DNA from: an uncultured Blautia sp.
GTDB lineage: Bacteria > Bacillota > Clostridia > Lachnospirales > Lachnospiraceae
Length of the DNA: 7,665 nt
Direction of reading: 5' to 3'
Assembly (NCBI GenBank): GCA_938028845.1
Contig: CALIZJ010000097.1
Location: 1-7,665, forward strand
The stretch's first letter is position 1. The number at the start of each line of letters is the position of its first letter. Made by a program: the position numbers and the translations under genes. The notes beneath the pieces are model-generated. The model was not told where the DNA came from. It saw nothing but the letters and a program-made list of their open reading frames with translations, and did not search any database. Shown piece after piece: positions 1 through 5,560 of the stretch.

Positions 1-154
1 AGTCCTCCCATTCCATTATCATTTGCCTGAATGAAATCCCGGCGTTCCATCTTCGCACCCCATAAGCATCATATTGCACAAACGCCATTTTCGTAAAACA
101 GGCATATCGCTCATTTTTTTCACAATTTAAACAGCTGTTTTATTGATTATTACA
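1..154 (-). other. Leader (and possibly first codons) of a divergent gene running off the left edge
   Basis: On the - strand this stretch lies downstream of a good TATAAT box at 166-161, so it should be transcribed leftward. No start can be fixed. An ATG at 88 opens a frame to the window edge (MAFVQYDAYGVRRWNAG...) and an ATG at 50 opens another (MERRDFIQANDNG...), but neither has a convincing ribosome binding site. A GGGAGG at 9-4 on the - strand is a strong candidate ribosome binding site, which would put the true start just outside the window and make this a 5' leader of roughly 150 nt. A 31-codon ORF (ATG at 113, stop at 18) also lacks a binding site and is probably chance. A perfect 12-bp palindrome lies at 129-140. 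The existence of a leftward gene is inference from the promoter and binding site. Confidence 0.4.
129..140. repeat. 12-bp perfect palindrome in the leftward leader
   Basis: AAACAGCTGTTT reads the same on both strands. It lies about 21 bp downstream of the leftward -10 box, where a repressor could block transcription. No second copy was seen near the other promoter at 2319-2347, so it is not part of the shared module. A short palindrome in AT-rich DNA can be chance. Confidence 0.25.
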
Positions 155-160
155 AGAATC

Positions 161-189
161 ATTATACATACCTTAAAATAATATTGCTA
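161..189 (-). promoter_or_regulatory. Leftward promoter P-A, weak -35 and consensus -10
   Basis: On the - strand a TATAAT box is at 166-161. Seventeen bases upstream of it is TAGCAA (189-184), which matches the TTGACA consensus at only three positions. A perfect -10 with a poor -35 is the usual look of an activator-dependent promoter. The 37-bp conserved block at 181-217 covers the -35 and extends upstream, where an AraC-type activator would touch RNA polymerase. The same hexamers with the same 17-bp spacer recur at 2319-2347. Transcription would start near 154 and run off the left edge. Confidence 0.6.
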
Positions 190-217
190 TCAATTATATA
201 CAACGTACAATTTTAAA
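181..217. promoter_or_regulatory. Conserved 37-bp regulatory site, copy A
   Basis: This block matches the block at 2339-2375 at 33 of 37 positions with no gap. The first 13 bases (ATATTGCTATCAA on +) and the last 12 are identical and the four differences fall in the middle. It lies between the leftward promoter and the regulator's own promoter, ending 15 bp before the -35 box at 233. On the - strand TTGTA and TTGAT half-site-like elements recur 17 bp apart, as might suit the two helix-turn-helix units of an AraC-type protein. Binding by the neighbouring regulator is inferred from position and duplication, not shown. Confidence 0.65.
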
Positions 218-232
218 GTTTCACCCTTTCGT

Positions 233-261
233 TTGACTTCGCTTTTCAAATATACTATAAT
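233..261 (+). promoter_or_regulatory. Sigma-70-like promoter of the AraC-family gene
   Basis: TTGACT (233-238) and TATAAT (256-261) are separated by the ideal 17 bp. Transcription should start near 268. This rules out the in-frame TTG at 233 as a start codon, because it lies in the -35 box. The strong promoter suggests the regulator is made constitutively, possibly tuned by whatever binds at 181-217. Confidence 0.8.
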
Positions 262-283
262 GAATAAAAACACAGGTTTTTAT

Positions 284-289
284 GGGAGG
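284..289 (+). promoter_or_regulatory. Ribosome binding site fixing the regulator's start
   Basis: GGGAGG lies 6 nt before the ATG at 296. Together with the promoter at 233-261 it selects this ATG over the TTG at 233 and the ATG at 260. Confidence 0.85.
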
Positions 290-295
290 TTTTTT

Positions 296-1168
296 ATGGA
301 TTCTGCAATAAACTGGCGCGATCAATATACCGTCACCAAAGACCGTGTAGTCTATACAGACGAACAGCTTCACATTCCAGGGGTCCGGGTTTTGGCCCAT
401 CATGTAATGACAAATGCAATTCCTTCTCTGGCCTGGCATTATCATGAAAACGCATTTGAATTTACAATGGCTATTAAAGGAAATATCACCTTTTCCACCC
501 AAACCTCTTCCTATACCTTTTCTGGCGGCGATGTTTTTGTAGCCTTCCCTGACGAAATACACGGCACAAATTATTCTCCTATAACAGTAGGAGAAATCTT
601 TTGGTTTCAGTTAGACATCAGTGATCCGGAGCATTTTCTTTTTCTTAATGCAAACACGGCAAAATGGCTCATTTCCAAGTTAAAAACCATTCCCCGCCAT
701 GTTATTCAGACAGAAGCGCAAAAAACTGCCCCTCTTTTAAAAGCAGCTTTTTCCCACGCCCAGAATAAAGATTTTCCGGAATTCACAGCCTCTTATCTGC
801 AGCTTTTTCTGCAGATGGTCGTGTCTTATTCAGCAAAGGAACAGTTCCGTCTTTCACCTGATATAGGAAAAACCCTGAACTATATACTGGACAATATTAC
901 TTCGGAGATCTCGCTGGATGATCTCGCCGCACTAGCCAACCTTTCCTGCTCCCAATATAAGCAGAAATTTAAAAAGCAGCTGGGAATTTCTCCGAGAAAC
1001 TTTATCAATCAGCAAAAAATCGAACACGCCAAGCCTTTACTCCTTGACGGAATGTCCGTTACCGACATTGCTATGCTGCTGAATTTTACCACAAGCAGTT
1101 ACTTTTCTACCGTGTTTAAAAAATATACGCTGCTCACTCCTGGCGAATACATAAAAAAGCACCAATAA
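296..1168 (+). CDS. AraC-family transcriptional regulator with cupin sensor domain
   Basis: A 290-residue DNA-binding regulator, the usual length for the two-domain AraC/XylS family. The N-terminal half is a cupin-type ligand pocket: WHYHENAFEF (residues 47-56) and PDEIHG (85-90) supply H48, H50, E55 and H89, the full metal-ligand set of cupin motifs, which many AraC regulators have lost. The C-terminal part (about 188-290) carries two helix-turn-helix units, ISLDDLAALANLSCSQYKQKFKK and VTDIAMLLNFTTSSYFSTVFKKY, ending in the typical TPGEYI. The start at 296 is set by a GGGAGG site and a promoter that excludes upstream starts. It is convergent with the UroD-fold gene and divergent from an unseen leftward gene. 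Two copies of a 37-bp site, one just upstream of it and one upstream of the UroD-fold gene, make it the likely local activator of sugar-responsive genes. The inducer cannot be told from sequence. Confidence 0.93.
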   Translation: MDSAINWRDQYTVTKDRVVYTDEQLHIPGVRVLAHHVMTNAIPSLAWHYHENAFEFTMAIKGNITFSTQTSSYTFSGGDVFVAFPDEIHGTNYSPITVGEIFWFQLDISDPEHFLFLNANTAKWLISKLKTIPRHVIQTEAQKTAPLLKAAFSHAQNKDFPEFTASYLQLFLQMVVSYSAKEQFRLSPDIGKTLNYILDNITSEISLDDLAALANLSCSQYKQKFKKQLGISPRNFINQQKIEHAKPLLLDGMSVTDIAMLLNFTTSSYFSTVFKKYTLLTPGEYIKKHQ

Positions 1169-1180
1169 GTTTCCCTATAA

Positions 1181-1226
1181 AAAACTGTTCGGGCGCAATC
1201 CTAAAAATTGCCGCCCGGACAGTTTT
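1181..1226. terminator. Bidirectional hairpin terminator between convergent genes
   Basis: AAAACTGT-t-CGGGCG-CAAT pairs with ATTG-c-CGCCCG-g-ACAGTTTT across a short A-rich loop, giving a long GC-centred stem with one G-T pair and one bulged C. The flanking A and T runs provide a U tract on either strand: TTTTATAATAATC after the stem on + and TTTTTTATAG on -. It starts 12 nt after the regulator's stop and lies 27 nt beyond the stop of the convergent UroD-fold gene, so it should end both transcripts. Confidence 0.85.
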
Positions 1227-1253
1227 ATAATAATCTTTTTCTTAAATTTATTC

Positions 1254-2231
1254 CTACTGATAAATGCCTTCTTCCCACCAGATCTTATGCATAAGCTCGT
1301 AACGCTCCAGTGCAAGTCCTGTATAAGCGCAGTTGGATGTAGAGAAAATATAGCCATAGCCCGGCATTCCTTCTGCCAGTGACCTTCTTACATCTAAAAC
1401 CAGCTCTTCTTCCGTACCAGTCTGCATCTTTCCGCAGTTCACGTTTCCGATCAGACATACTCTGTCCCCATAAAGCTCTTTTGCAGTTTTTAAGCTTACG
1501 CCTCCCTGAGGATCTAAAGAATGTACTGCATCCGGTCCGCAGTCTACGATCATATCCAAAATCGGCATTACATTTCCGTCTGTATGTTTTATAGAATAAT
1601 ATCCAAGACTTCTGTAAAAATCCAAAATTCCCTTCAGATACGGTGTAACAAATTCTGCAAACATATCCCTGCTGTAGAAAGGATTCGCATTGAAGCAGTA
1701 ATCAGAGCACAGAGCAAATCCATCCAGCAGCCCTGGCTGCTTTACCATTTCTTCTGCCAGCTTTTGCGCTTCCTCCATACGTCTTTTTGTATAGTCATGG
1801 ATTTTTTCCGGTTCCTCATACATCATGGCCGCTACTTCCATCATATTGTCTCCGTTAGGAATGGCCATGGTGGGATCTCCATGCACCATTAAAAAATATT
1901 TATCGCCGGAAAGTTCTCTCACCTTTTCCAATATTCTTCTGGTAGACTCAATATCTCCTGGAAGATCTCCGTTCACACCAGGATTGGGGTGTACAAAAAT
2001 CGCGCTGTGATGATATTTTTCTGCAGTCTCGATATAGGCAAGAGCCATATCTGTTAAATGCAGCTCCTGCTCCTTTGGACTCATCTGATACCATTGTCCA
2101 TAATCCCTATGTAAGGGGTGAATACGTCCAATGGATTCCATTGTCAGAAACATAACCAGCTCAAAATGTGGAACATGGCCTGTGATCGGCTCTCTTTTTA
2201 AGGCTTGAATAAATTTCTCTCTTGGTGTCAT
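1254..2231 (-). CDS. UroD-fold (uroporphyrinogen decarboxylase superfamily) protein, HxDGN type, function unknown
   Basis: A 325-residue single-domain TIM-barrel protein of the UroD/methyltransferase superfamily. Family marks are the start MTPREKFIQALKREP, GDPTMAIPNG (118-127), CSDYCFNANPF (175-185, the SDD-like segment), KHTDGN (215-220) and the tail FSTSNCAYTGLALERYEL (296-313). The RQAGR-type substrate-binding motif of true haem-pathway decarboxylases is absent. Methyltransferase relatives such as MtaA and CmuA bind zinc through His-x-Cys and a later Cys; here the first pair is H216-x-D218, with C301 at about the place of the last ligand, so the site is altered. The ATG at 2231 has AAAGGAG about 10 nt upstream. 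It has its own promoter (2319-2347) with the conserved 37-bp site and is probably induced by the AraC-family regulator. No signal peptide, so cytoplasmic. The fold is clear; the reaction and substrate are unknown. Confidence 0.88.
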   Translation of the reverse strand: MTPREKFIQALKREPITGHVPHFELVMFLTMESIGRIHPLHRDYGQWYQMSPKEQELHLTDMALAYIETAEKYHHSAIFVHPNPGVNGDLPGDIESTRRILEKVRELSGDKYFLMVHGDPTMAIPNGDNMMEVAAMMYEEPEKIHDYTKRRMEEAQKLAEEMVKQPGLLDGFALCSDYCFNANPFYSRDMFAEFVTPYLKGILDFYRSLGYYSIKHTDGNVMPILDMIVDCGPDAVHSLDPQGGVSLKTAKELYGDRVCLIGNVNCGKMQTGTEEELVLDVRRSLAEGMPGYGYIFSTSNCAYTGLALERYELMHKIWWEEGIYQ

Positions 2232-2318
2232 TGATGGGGGTCTCCTTTCTCTTATTGGATATATCGTCCATTTTTTTTAATTTTCACGCACTTTTTTTGT
2301 TCTCTTTTCACAATACCC

Positions 2319-2347
2319 ATTATAAAGATATCCCTAAAATATTGCTA
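2319..2347 (-). promoter_or_regulatory. Promoter P-B of the UroD-fold gene, weak -35 and consensus -10
   Basis: On the - strand TAGCAA (2347-2342) lies 17 bp before TATAAT (2324-2319), the same hexamers and spacer as the leftward promoter at 161-189. The predicted start near 2312 leaves an A-rich leader of about 80 nt before the ATG at 2231. The poor -35 overlapped by a conserved block suggests dependence on an activator. Confidence 0.65.
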
Positions 2348-2375
2348 TCAAATATGTACAGCATACAATTTTAAA
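2339..2375. promoter_or_regulatory. Conserved 37-bp regulatory site, copy B
   Basis: Partner of the block at 181-217, matching at 33 of 37 positions in the same orientation and at the same distance (14 bp) from the TATAAT of its - strand promoter. The rest of the 189-bp gap between the two - strand genes holds the A-rich leader and, next to the end of the GH38-like gene, a G-rich stretch without a clear hairpin, so read-through from the upstream operon into the UroD-fold gene remains possible. Confidence 0.65.
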
Positions 2376-2420
2376 TATGGTATCCAGCCTCTCCCCGCAT
2401 CCTCTGCCCCCTGTCTTTTT

Positions 2421-4508
2421 CTAGCGCGGATACGTCTGTACATCGATCACATATTCAAATGTGCAGTCATCCTCGCACCACATTTTAAAATTCGTTCCCC
2501 ATTTATTGTTATAAAGACACCATGCAAAGCCATCCTCCATAACAGGCAGCTCCCGGTAATCTCCATACAGGAAATGTCCGCCCACACTCAGCAAAGGCGA
2601 ATGGATGTTTTCCACAATGACCCTTCCGTCCGCTCCGGCATAATCCACTTCTTCCACACAGTGGAGACGGCGGTTTCCGCCTTCCGCCACATCGAAAGGA
2701 GAAATCATCTGCCCCAGCTTCTTTAGCTTCCAGCGATAAGGATTTTCTGTATGGAACTTCATTTCCAGCCACAAAGCCTCCGGGATTTTTCCCAGATCTT
2801 TTTCCTGCCAGCTTACACTGCATTTCACCTTGTCTCCAAATGTATAGATAAGCACTGACTCCCGGGGACAACTGAACTCTTCTGCAGCCTTTTCGTCTCC
2901 AGCCAGATGTATCCTCACCTGATCTTCCTTTACTTCCATTTCCCTTACGCCGAATCTATAGTCCCTGTGCTTTAACCCTTCCTCAAACTCCAGTCCGGGC
3001 TTTGTAAAATCCGGTTCGGACCAGCACTTATTTTCCCGGAAGGCGCGGCCATAGCTGTAATAATCGTACATACAGTCCCTGGCATTATAAACGGTGTATA
3101 TCAGCCGTCCGAAACTGCCGCCTTCAAGCCAGTCCTTCCCATTTTTTTCCAGACAGCAAAGTTCTCCGTTTCCTCCGAAAGAAACCTTCCAGTCCTGGAT
3201 CTGAATTTTTTCATATGGATAGATTCTTTTTCCATCATGAGGCAGCGCCCCATATTTCTGCTGTCTTTGTATATCCAAGCGGTTCAGTTCCTTTTGGGCC
3301 TCTTCTTTTAAGGCTTTGGGAAGAGCTGCCACTGCTTTTTCGATATATTCCCGCTGTTCTTCATGAGAGCTTTCAAAAAAGGCATAGGAACCCTGGAAAT
3401 CTCCCCCTCCCCGGTAGTTTTTCATCTCTTCTTTTAAAAACTCCGCCAGCTGTGCATTCCTGCTGGTAAGGTTTTCCATGGTGGTGATGTCTTTCTCTCT
3501 TGCTTTTAACAGATCTTCTTTCTTCCAGTTAGAAAAATCCGCAAGATACTTTTTATAATCCAGTCCCCAGGTATGTTCTGCCACCAGCAGAAGATTCATG
3601 AGAAATTCCTCAAAGGCTTCGTCTTTTACGGAAAATATCCCTCTTTCCTTCCACTGTTCCTTAAGTCCTAAAAGAGCCCTGTATTTCATCACCTTCACAG
3701 GATCTGAGGCAGTCCCGTAGATCCAGGTATCTCCAATCTCCTCCTCTATCACCGGAAGTTTATCTTTCATCTGCCACAGTTTCTCCGCGTAGGGGTCCAT
3801 AGAAGACGCCACTACCTGGGCATTGGGATATTTTTTCTGTATCCTTGCAAATTCCCTTTGAATCTCTTCCAGAGACTGGGGGCCCATATTGTCTTTTGAA
3901 TGGACGAACTCCAAAGCTTCCTCCATTCCTTCTACATAACAGGGAGTACCGTAATCAAAAGAATACTGGACGATCACTTCATCCTCCCCGTTTTTCCAGA
4001 CAAATGCAGGCGGAACGTCCGGTACCATAGAAGCGGCGTTTACTCCCACATGAAGGTATTTCTTCCCATGTGCGCTCAGGGCGGATACCAGCCCCCTGGT
4101 ATGGCCTGGAACATCTGTCATTTTAGCGGCAATGGTCTTTTTCCCCATCTGCATATCCAGCCTGTCTGAGACAGACAGGTCAAAGTCCAAAAGGTCTGTA
4201 TCCAAAAGCTCTGTATGGGTAGTGCAGGCAAGTCCGTGCCAGCATATATCTCCATTTTTGATAGCCTTTTTTAATTTTTCACAATATTCCTTACTTCCGT
4301 TCTTTAAAAAATAATCGATCAGAAAGGAGCCCACTGTCCAGACAAAAACCTTATTTTCCCCTGTATTTAACTGCTCCGCCATATCTATAGAGCGGGGAAT
4401 GTAATCATTTACATACTTATGGAGTACATTTTTTGCCAGATCCGTAAACCCTACGTCCAGATGGGTTTTATAAACCACATAAACTTTTTTTATTTTATTC
4501 ACATCCAC
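2421..4508 (-). CDS. GH38-like (DUF5054-type) putative glycoside hydrolase
   Basis: A 695-residue protein whose N-terminal third looks like the seven-stranded catalytic barrel of alpha-mannosidase-type glycosidases. KTHLDVGFTD (14-23) gives the metal-binding H16-x-D18 pair, MTDVPGHTRG (130-139) offers D132 as candidate nucleophile, and VAEHTWGLD (309-317) gives H312 as the further metal ligand. From memory this set fits the Pfam family DUF5054 rather than classical GH38, in which the nucleophile segment reads differently. Residues about 430-695 are beta-rich and end in NNKWGTNFKMW (667-677), consistent with a beta-sandwich domain. No signal peptide, so cytoplasmic. The start is the GTG at 4508, with AAGGAGG (4525-4519) 10 nt upstream; that site lies inside the last codons of the preceding gene, and only 1 nt separates the two genes, so translation is probably coupled. 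Substrate unknown; alpha-mannoside or another alpha-linked sugar is only a family-based guess. Confidence 0.82.
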   Translation of the reverse strand: MDVNKIKKVYVVYKTHLDVGFTDLAKNVLHKYVNDYIPRSIDMAEQLNTGENKVFVWTVGSFLIDYFLKNGSKEYCEKLKKAIKNGDICWHGLACTTHTELLDTDLLDFDLSVSDRLDMQMGKKTIAAKMTDVPGHTRGLVSALSAHGKKYLHVGVNAASMVPDVPPAFVWKNGEDEVIVQYSFDYGTPCYVEGMEEALEFVHSKDNMGPQSLEEIQREFARIQKKYPNAQVVASSMDPYAEKLWQMKDKLPVIEEEIGDTWIYGTASDPVKVMKYRALLGLKEQWKERGIFSVKDEAFEEFLMNLLLVAEHTWGLDYKKYLADFSNWKKEDLLKAREKDITTMENLTSRNAQLAEFLKEEMKNYRGGGDFQGSYAFFESSHEEQREYIEKAVAALPKALKEEAQKELNRLDIQRQQKYGALPHDGKRIYPYEKIQIQDWKVSFGGNGELCCLEKNGKDWLEGGSFGRLIYTVYNARDCMYDYYSYGRAFRENKCWSEPDFTKPGLEFEEGLKHRDYRFGVREMEVKEDQVRIHLAGDEKAAEEFSCPRESVLIYTFGDKVKCSVSWQEKDLGKIPEALWLEMKFHTENPYRWKLKKLGQMISPFDVAEGGNRRLHCVEEVDYAGADGRVIVENIHSPLLSVGGHFLYGDYRELPVMEDGFAWCLYNNKWGTNFKMWCEDDCTFEYVIDVQTYPR

Positions 4509-4509
4509 T

Positions 4510-5538
4510 TTATCCTATCCTCCTTGTTCGGGGCAGGGACGCTTTATACATAGCGTCCAGATTCTCTATCTTCCAGTCCGGAGTAGACCCATTTCCCATG
4601 GTAAGCATAAACCTGCCCTCCGGTCTTTCATAAGTCTGCATCAGATATTCCACTTCCTGTTCTACCTCCTGGGGCGTCCCGAAGGCAAACAGATACTGTA
4701 CGTCAATTCCTGCTAAAATACAGATCTTATCTCCGTATTTTTCCGATATCACCTTTTCATCCATGGTGTTCTTCTGGATGGGGTGTATCACGTCCAGCCC
4801 GATCTCAATAAGCTCCGGCAAAAATGCCTCGATATTCCCACAGCTGTGGAGCCAGAAATGGGTTCCGATCTCATGGGCTTTATCAATGAGTTTTTTATAA
4901 TAAGGCTTAAAAAATTCCCGAAAAATATCCAGAGAAAAAAACGGCGCTGTCTGCGTTCCGATGTCATCCGAAACAAAAAATCCATCTACGTCCAATTCCT
5001 CTTTCGCCCGCTCCATAACCCGCATATAAAAATCCGTCAGCTTTGTAAAAAGCTTATGTACTTCTTCCGGGTAAAGGTAAAAGTCCGTCAAGGCGTTTTC
5101 CATCCCCCTAAGCATCCACAGCCGCTCAAACAGGCAGAACCACCAGCGTCCCACCAGATACCGTCCGTCCTTTTTCACCCTTTCCCTGATAGCAGCCGGG
5201 GATTCCGGATCGGGAAAATTGCGGTAGAAAGCTTCTGTATCTTCCCAGTCTTCGATCAGGCACTGGGCGTCCAGCCCTCCGTCTTTACGAAGATCCACTC
5301 CAGGAGGCGCCCAGCAGTAGGACGGGTCTTCCTTTGGCCGCACGTCCACCTCCGGCATATACACCGGAACCTGCGCCATATCACAAGGGTACTGGGACAG
5401 CCATTGGCGCAGCATCTCTTCATCCTCACCAAAAACATTGCTGTAGATCCAAAAGTCATACAAAAGGGGAACTCTTTCCGCCTTTCCCTTCCCCTCGATC
5501 ACATGGATTATTTCTTCCCGGGTCAGTGTTCTCATCAT
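4510..5538 (-). CDS. UroD-fold (methyltransferase-like) protein, HxCGN type, function unknown
   Basis: A 342-residue TIM-barrel protein of the UroD/cobalamin-methyltransferase superfamily. Numbering from the start chosen here, it shows WWFCLFERLWMLRGMENAL (132-150), FFVSDDIGTQT (187-197), HSCGN (231-235) and ILAGIDVQ (274-281), all typical of the methyltransferase-like branch and unlike true haem-pathway UroD. H231 and C233 match the first two zinc ligands of MtaA-like proteins, but the later GCG-like segment reads TMGNGSTPDW (313-322), with N316 where the third ligand, Cys, is expected. It sits between the GH3 gene (22-nt gap) and the GH38-like gene (1-nt gap), so it is part of glycoside catabolism rather than haem synthesis. 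No corrinoid protein is nearby. It is clearly different in sequence from the UroD-fold protein at 1254-2231. The ATG at 5538 is preferred over the one at 5553 because AAGGAG lies 6 nt before it; the ATG at 5535 is also possible. Confidence 0.87.
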   Translation of the reverse strand: MMRTLTREEIIHVIEGKGKAERVPLLYDFWIYSNVFGEDEEMLRQWLSQYPCDMAQVPVYMPEVDVRPKEDPSYCWAPPGVDLRKDGGLDAQCLIEDWEDTEAFYRNFPDPESPAAIRERVKKDGRYLVGRWWFCLFERLWMLRGMENALTDFYLYPEEVHKLFTKLTDFYMRVMERAKEELDVDGFFVSDDIGTQTAPFFSLDIFREFFKPYYKKLIDKAHEIGTHFWLHSCGNIEAFLPELIEIGLDVIHPIQKNTMDEKVISEKYGDKICILAGIDVQYLFAFGTPQEVEQEVEYLMQTYERPEGRFMLTMGNGSTPDWKIENLDAMYKASLPRTRRIG

Positions 5539-5544
5539 TTTTGT

Positions 5545-5550
5545 CTCCTT
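5545..5550 (-). promoter_or_regulatory. Ribosome binding site that moves the UroD-fold start to 5538
   Basis: AAGGAG on the - strand (5550-5545) forms codons 2-3 of the longer reading that starts at 5553, so it would be useless to that start. It is placed 6 nt before the ATG at 5538 and 9 nt before the ATG at 5535. The ATG at 5553 has only an AAGGA 14 nt upstream, which is too far. Confidence 0.7.
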
Positions 5551-5560
5551 CATACTCTGC

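Noticed and set aside
233..295. Extended N-terminus of the AraC-family protein from a TTG at 233
   Set aside because: The TTG is part of the -35 box of a near-consensus promoter and lies upstream of the predicted transcription start; the ATG at 296 has a proper ribosome binding site.
1521..1892. 123-codon + strand open frame opposite the first UroD-fold gene
   Set aside because: Antisense shadow of a motif-rich gene, rich in His, Ile and Cys in the way complementary strands produce, without initiation signals.
1254..2231. Assignment as hemE, the haem-pathway uroporphyrinogen decarboxylase
   Set aside because: The RQAGR-type motif is missing, the site is of the HxDGN type and the neighbours are glycosidase genes rather than haem genes.
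2376..2420. Terminator after the GH38-like gene
   Set aside because: The stretch is G-rich on the - strand but no stable stem followed by a T run could be drawn.
4510..5538. Assignment as a methanol or methylamine corrinoid methyltransferase (MtaA/MtbA)
   Set aside because: The third zinc ligand appears replaced by Asn and no corrinoid protein, MtaB-like partner or activator is in the window; only the fold-level call is supported.
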